Of a DNA stretch of 17,788 bases, positions 14,580-17,788 are shown piece after piece (the stretch's first letter is position 1; the number at the start of each line of letters is the position of its first letter). The stretch is from Dehalococcoidales bacterium. Its GTDB lineage: Bacteria > Chloroflexota > Dehalococcoidia > Dehalococcoidales > RBG-16-60-22. The stretch covers positions 1-17,788 of the forward strand of contig DAOVRI010000008.1 in the NCBI GenBank assembly GCA_030628245.1, read 5' to 3'. Position numbers and translations under genes: made by a program. The notes below the pieces were generated by a model that was not told where the DNA came from, made no database searches, and worked only from the letters and a program-made list of their open reading frames with translations.

Positions 14580-15149
14580 TTACTTATACAGCCACTTTCG
14601 GAAGACGTACCGACTGAACCAGGGCATTGCCGCCCACGTTAGAACGCCCACCAGTAGTACGGTCGTCAGGATATTGAGCAGGAAAAAATTCGCTCCTTCG
14701 AAGATAATATCCAGCAAAGGTACGATAATTGATGCCACTATATATACCGCTATGCAGGTAACGATGAACATTTTCCATCGCGGGGGTGTCTCCAGCTCAG
14801 GGCATTCCGGTATGGAGAACCACGTCTCCAGGCCGGTCGCTTCCTGCCGGCTCCTCCGGGAGAAGGTGTCCGCCTCGTGCGACAGCTTCTGGCGGATATA
14901 GGAGGTTTCCCAGATATGCACGGATTTCTCGTCCGCGAAGCGTAAAACGACGTGGTACAGCCCGGACTTGCCCGGCTCCGGTATCAGCATCGTCACGCCC
15001 TTGTTGCCGGGGGCTTCTTTAGCCGCCTCCACCAGCCGCCGCACCCAGTCGTCATACTCCCGCTCATGCCCCGGGTACACGTTCCGGCTCACCACCACTG
15101 TAACGTCCTTCCTGCCCTTCCCGCCCGGTACTATCCTGTCTTCTGCCAT
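14580..15149 (-). CDS. ABM-domain membrane protein
   Basis: A 189 aa protein. Residues about 14-112 fit the antibiotic biosynthesis monooxygenase (ABM) dimeric alpha/beta-barrel fold: VTVVVSRNVYPGHEREYDDW, then KGVTMLIPEPGKSGLYHVVLRF, then SVHIWETSYIRQKL. The C-terminus adds two membrane helices (about 126-150 and 155-175) and a basic end. This architecture matches the COG3224-type ABM proteins; the biochemical activity is not known and need not be oxygenation. GGGAGG lies about 7 nt before the ATG, which is an excellent site. The gene stands alone, convergent with the aldo/keto reductase and divergent from the methyltransferase. Confidence 0.82.
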   Translation of the reverse strand: MAEDRIVPGGKGRKDVTVVVSRNVYPGHEREYDDWVRRLVEAAKEAPGNKGVTMLIPEPGKSGLYHVVLRFADEKSVHIWETSYIRQKLSHEADTFSRRSRQEATGLETWFSIPECPELETPPRWKMFIVTCIAVYIVASIIVPLLDIIFEGANFFLLNILTTVLLVGVLTWAAMPWFSRYVFRKWLYK

Positions 15150-15194
15150 GGCTCACCTCCCGCGACTCCCTGATTGGTTAATCCTTATATATTA

Positions 15195-15200
15195 ATTATA
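15195..15200 (-). promoter_or_regulatory. -10 element for the ABM membrane-protein gene
   Basis: On the minus strand a perfect TATAAT lies 45 bp before the start codon. The -35 region 16-18 bp further up is T-rich (TTTTGT) with no good hexamer, so only the -10 is supported. Confidence 0.4.
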
Positions 15201-15285
15201 TCGTGAAATAAAGAAAAACAAAACGTGAGCGCGCAGAGAGAGGTAACCCCGCCCCTTTACCTCCCTTATTAGTAAACGTAAGTTG

Positions 15286-15294
15286 TGTTATAAT
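15286..15294 (+). promoter_or_regulatory. Extended -10 promoter of the restriction-modification pair
   Basis: TGTTATAAT (15286-15294) is a perfect extended -10 (TGn plus TATAAT). TTATTA, a weak -35, lies 17 bp ahead of the hexamer. The predicted start near 15301 leaves a leader of only about 22 nt before the methyltransferase ATG. Confidence 0.6.
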
Positions 15295-15322
15295 TTGGGA
15301 AAAAGAGGAATGTATTTAAAGA

Positions 15323-16579
15323 ATGGTTATTAAAACAGATGTGATGAAAGTAGAGAATAATGAAAAAGTGTTGACCAGAGGCTTTCTGTTCGCTTGTACC
15401 AGTGATACGGAAGAAGAATGTTTCAATAGAAAGGTGTTTGCTACAGAAAAAGCCTACGGACCAATAGTAATAAGAATCAGGAAGGGTGACCTTCTTTTCC
15501 TCAATAACATTGATACTGATGTAATATACGGCGTGTTCAAAGCTGCCTCAGAAGGCTTTTTTAACGTAGAATCTGGTATTTTTAATAGAAAATACCCTTA
15601 CCAAGTAAGAATTGAAAGTGTTGGAGATGAGATTCGAGTAAGTAATGCTAAGAAAATATTAAATAAACTAGCTGTAAAAAGGAATAGGCCCATCTTAAAA
15701 GGTAAATTAGGAGAGCTTCTTAACACTTTCATGAATTCATCGATAAAGATGGATTTTACAGAAGAAACACAGGATTCAAAATCACGAAATCTGCTATACG
15801 AAGAAATAGAAGCTATCAAGAATAGTATCGCTAAGATAGATATTGAAGAAGAGATCCCTCTAATTGAAGCAACAACGTTCTGGGATTTTCCAAGACAAAG
15901 TTATGGTTTGACACCTAAAGGAAACAATAGATATGCCGGCGTTACTCCTGCGCTAATAATATACAACATGGTTTGGAGGTATACAGACCCTGGGGACTTG
16001 GTAGTTGATCCCATGTGTGGAAGTGGAACAACCATAGATGTATGTAAAGAAGAAAACAGAAGAGCAATCGGGTATGACATACATCCGACAAGAGAAGATA
16101 TTGCAAAAAATGATGCCAGAAATATACCTCTTGAAGATGATTCGGTTGATATGGTGTTTATTGACAGCCCGTACGGTGACAACATTAAGTATAATGAAGA
16201 GCCAAAAAACATAGGTAATATCTCAAGTGAATCAGAAGAGTTTTACGATGAATTAGAGAAAGTAATGAAAGAATCCCATAGGATTCTAAAAGAAGGGAAG
16301 GTATTAGGCTGGTTAATTGGTGACCAATGGGTCAAGAAAATGTTCACTCCTGTAGGTCTTAGGATATATGAGAGGTTGTGTAGTCACTTTGAGCCGGTAG
16401 ACATTATTTGTGTTTCTAGAAGGGGTCAATCCTCTAACACCGGTGTATGGCAGAATAGGGCAAGAAGGTTCAACTTCTATCTGAGAGGATTTAAGTACTT
16501 GATAATTGTAAGAAAATCGGTTCATAAGGAAGTTGAGCATAAACCTCGGACTATTAAATGGGCAAGGTATGAGAGATGA
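15323..16579 (+). CDS. DNA methyltransferase (amino-type) with N-terminal DCD-like domain
   Basis: A 418 aa modification enzyme. Its C-terminal half is a SAM-dependent methyltransferase: WDFPRQSYG, then motif I DPMCGSGTT (229-237), the acidic YDIHP, and motif IV D281-S-P-Y284-G. Motif I precedes motif IV. The DSPY variant of [N/D/S]PP[Y/F] does not decide between N4-cytosine and N6-adenine. The N-terminal region (about 18-105) matches the DCD (development and cell death) pattern: GFLFACTSDTEEECFNRKVF, KGDLLFLNNIDTDVIYGVFKA, then YPYQVRI. DCD belongs to the PUA/EVE/YTH-like superfamily, whose members often bind modified nucleic acid. The gene is AT-rich against its neighbours, suggesting transfer. 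It ends 13 bp before the endonuclease start. AGAGGA is 13 nt before the ATG, which is long; ATG 15344 is an alternative. Confidence 0.85.
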   Translation: MVIKTDVMKVENNEKVLTRGFLFACTSDTEEECFNRKVFATEKAYGPIVIRIRKGDLLFLNNIDTDVIYGVFKAASEGFFNVESGIFNRKYPYQVRIESVGDEIRVSNAKKILNKLAVKRNRPILKGKLGELLNTFMNSSIKMDFTEETQDSKSRNLLYEEIEAIKNSIAKIDIEEEIPLIEATTFWDFPRQSYGLTPKGNNRYAGVTPALIIYNMVWRYTDPGDLVVDPMCGSGTTIDVCKEENRRAIGYDIHPTREDIAKNDARNIPLEDDSVDMVFIDSPYGDNIKYNEEPKNIGNISSESEEFYDELEKVMKESHRILKEGKVLGWLIGDQWVKKMFTPVGLRIYERLCSHFEPVDIICVSRRGQSSNTGVWQNRARRFNFYLRGFKYLIIVRKSVHKEVEHKPRTIKWARYER

Positions 16580-16592
16580 AAGGGGATGGATA

Positions 16593-17324
16593 ATGAATAT
16601 TGAAGATTTAGTAAAAATATATGAGGAAAAGAAAGCAAAATATGGTGCTGAAGCATATAGACATATATCAAACATCTTGAAGGAAGCTAAAGAGCAGCAT
16701 GAGCAAGAATTTGAGGGTATAGACCATGAGCAATCGTGGAAAGGGTTCAAGGGCAATGCACTAGAGAGTTTAATCTTATATATTATTAATGATGAAATAA
16801 CAAATATAGGGCTGAAAATAGTCAAGGGTAAGAAATTCGAAAGAACAAAACCTGAAAATTTGTCGACCGAATTGAAACATGTTAAAAAGAATTTGTCAAT
16901 TGATTTTGGTAAATTTGGATTTCATACACCTGATGTAGATTTAGTTATTTATAACCCCATAACTTATGAAGTCATAGCCGTCCTTTCAAGTAAAGTAACT
17001 CTGCGAGAAAGAATCACGCAAACGGCTTACTGGAAGCTAAAGATGAAAAATTACGAATTAACAAATCACATTAAGGTTTTTTTTATCACTCCTGACGAAG
17101 ATAGTACGCTTACAATAGCAAATCCTGCTAAAAAGGGCCGAGCGATAGTTGAAATTGATACCGATGGAAGTTACATTCTGAGCGAAACTGATATTGAGGA
17201 AAGTAATAAGGTGAAAATGTTTGATAAATTTATTGATGATTTAAAAAATTGCTCGTATAATAGTTTCGATAAGTTATCAAGAAATTCGCCCCCCCCCGCG
17301 ACAAACCCCCCCACTTTACAATAA
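16593..17324 (+). CDS. Probable type II restriction endonuclease partner (PD-...SxK type)
   Basis: A 243 aa protein. The catalytic core reads P113-D114-V-D116 ... I-A-V-L-S132-S-K134, followed by VTLRERITQTAYWK. The KxxLRER continuation after the catalytic Lys is common in type II endonucleases. The usual Glu of (D/E)xK is Ser here, a variation known from the CCGG-cutting family (Cfr10I/NgoMIV/BsaWI type). Size and the GNALE helix (54-58) make a BsaWI-like enzyme my best guess, unproven. The start at 16593 is supported by AAGGGGA 6 nt upstream; the frame extends 60 bp further into the methyltransferase. The last 13 residues (NSPPPATNPPTLQ) are encoded by C-rich repeat DNA with a C9 run. Position, AT-richness and orientation make it the partner of the methyltransferase. 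Confidence 0.75.
   Translation: MNIEDLVKIYEEKKAKYGAEAYRHISNILKEAKEQHEQEFEGIDHEQSWKGFKGNALESLILYIINDEITNIGLKIVKGKKFERTKPENLSTELKHVKKNLSIDFGKFGFHTPDVDLVIYNPITYEVIAVLSSKVTLRERITQTAYWKLKMKNYELTNHIKVFFITPDEDSTLTIANPAKKGRAIVEIDTDGSYILSETDIEESNKVKMFDKFIDDLKNCSYNSFDKLSRNSPPPATNPPTLQ
17289..17312. repeat. C-rich tract at the end of the endonuclease gene
   Basis: A run of nine C (17289-17297) and a second run of seven C (17306-17312) lie in the last codons of the otherwise AT-rich endonuclease gene. Their composition matches the intergenic C-rich repeats rather than the gene. Confidence 0.5.
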
Positions 17325-17465
17325 TAAACTTCCAAAAACAACCCAAAGCCGGCTCCCCCCTTTACCCCCTTGGTTGGTTAAAGGAGGCGGCGTATTTTCA
17401 GTCATTCACGGCACTGGCCTCTTTATAAAAAAGAAACAATAAGCGCTATTCTATTTGTAAATATT

Positions 17466-17492
17466 CCCCCTTCCTTTAACAAAGGAAGGGGG
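17466..17492. repeat. Perfect 12-bp hairpin, C-rich/G-rich
   Basis: CCCCCTTCCTTT (17466-17477), a 3-nt loop and AAAGGAAGGGGG (17481-17492), followed by CTAGGGGGAT, the same GGGGGAT tail seen in the elements at 3179 and 8408. It could end the restriction-modification transcript, but no T-run follows. Confidence 0.6.
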
Positions 17493-17620
17493 CTAGGGGG
17501 ATAGATTGACACCCTCACGCTTAACATAACCATAAAAACAATTCCAGGCCGTCTCCCCCCAAATCCACCCTCGCATTGTTTCCCCTCAAAAAGCTTCTTC
17601 TAGTATCTTTTCACCCCCCA

Positions 17621-17629
17621 TGCTAAAAT
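17621..17629 (+). promoter_or_regulatory. Extended -10 promoter candidate for gltX
   Basis: TGCTAAAAT is an extended -10 (TGn plus TAAAAT, five of six). It lies 31 bp before the gltX ATG, with no good -35 upstream. The C-rich repeat tract abuts it. Confidence 0.45.
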
Positions 17630-17660
17630 GGTGGAGTACCGCTCGTAAGGAAGGTTAGCC

Positions 17661-17788
17661 ATGCCCCAGCCCGTTAGAGTCCGCTTCGCCCCCAGTCCCA
17701 CCGGCCGTCCCCATGTGGGCGGTATCCGCACGGCCATGTTCAACTGGCTCATGGCCCGCCACGCCGGCGGCAAGTTCGTCCTGCGTAT
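17661..17788 (+). CDS. gltX: Glutamyl-tRNA synthetase, 5' part only
   Basis: The first 42 codons of a class I aminoacyl-tRNA synthetase, cut by the window end. The N-terminus MPQPVRVRFAPSPTGRPHVG carries the GluRS/GlnRS signature RFAPSPTG and the HVGG form of the HIGH ATP-binding motif, followed by IRTAMFNWLMARHAGGKFVLR. It charges tRNA(Glu) and, in organisms lacking GlnRS, possibly tRNA(Gln). AGGAAGG lies about 6 nt before the ATG. GC-rich codon use resumes here after the AT-rich restriction-modification genes. Confidence 0.93.
   Translation, partial: MPQPVRVRFAPSPTGRPHVGGIRTAMFNWLMARHAGGKFVLR

Larger units (their letters stand above)
17325..17660. other. Repeat-rich intergenic region ahead of gltX
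   Basis: No supported gene. It contains several C-rich blocks: CCCCCCTTTACCCCC at about 17355-17369, the perfect hairpin at 17466-17492, and TATCTTTTCACCCCCC at about 17604-17619. The last resembles the head of the dispersed elements at 3179 and 8408. The gltX promoter occupies the 3' end. Confidence 0.5.

Noticed and set aside
16533..16592. A 20-codon N-terminal extension of the endonuclease overlapping the methyltransferase.
   Set aside because: The ATG at 16593 has a good ribosome site just after the methyltransferase stop, which gives an ordinary operon junction.
17466..17492. The repeated C/G-rich blocks as a CRISPR array.
   Set aside because: Units are unequal in length and spacing, with no regular repeat-spacer alternation and no cas genes.

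Overview
The window looks like a chromosomal segment of a bacterium with fairly GC-rich core genes. I favour a Chloroflexota (Dehalococcoidia-like) genome. That placement rests on the gene repertoire: an inositol-phospholipid operon, a nusA-ylxR-infB-rbfA-truB cluster with no rimP ahead of nusA, a DksA/TraR-lspA-rluD operon, and many C-rich/G-rich dispersed intergenic repeats. The taxon is an inference, since no rRNA or other decisive marker is present.

Layout. (1) 80-2995, minus strand: an operon for inositol-3-phosphate synthase, a PimA-like glycosyltransferase and a CDP-alcohol phosphatidyltransferase. It is preceded by two consensus-like promoters in tandem. Together these genes would make a phosphatidylinositol-type lipid and add a sugar to it. 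(2) 3335-8213, minus strand: nusA, ylxR, infB, rbfA and truB, tightly packed or overlapping. They share one upstream promoter and a leader hairpin with a U-run that looks like an attenuator. (3) 8653-9246, minus strand: a coiled-coil protein with its own intrinsic terminator. (4) 9484-10422, plus strand: a six-TM membrane protein and a small XRE-type repressor. The promoter carries two abutting 16-bp operator-like palindromes. (5) 10487-12511, plus strand: a DksA/TraR zinc-finger protein, lspA and rluD, with a long, structured leader. (6) 12552-13208: an AT-rich accessory gene with a C-terminal HEPN-type R-x4-H motif. (7) 13341-14507: an aldo/keto reductase with two C-terminal [4Fe-4S] motifs. 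(8) 14580-15149, minus strand: an ABM-domain membrane protein. (9) 15289-17324: an AT-rich restriction-modification pair. The methyltransferase carries an N-terminal domain that I read as DCD-like (PUA/EVE/YTH superfamily). The partner is a small PD-...SxK endonuclease. (10) 17661 to the end: the start of gltX.

The most unusual items are the DCD-like/methyltransferase fusion with its endonuclease, the HEPN gene, the twin-operator membrane/XRE module, and the attenuator-like nusA leader where rimP would normally sit. The accessory genes are AT-rich against GC-rich neighbours, and C-rich dispersed repeats adjoin their 3' ends. This suggests acquisition at repeat-bearing intergenic sites. I see no rRNA, tRNA, CRISPR array, transposase or integrase.
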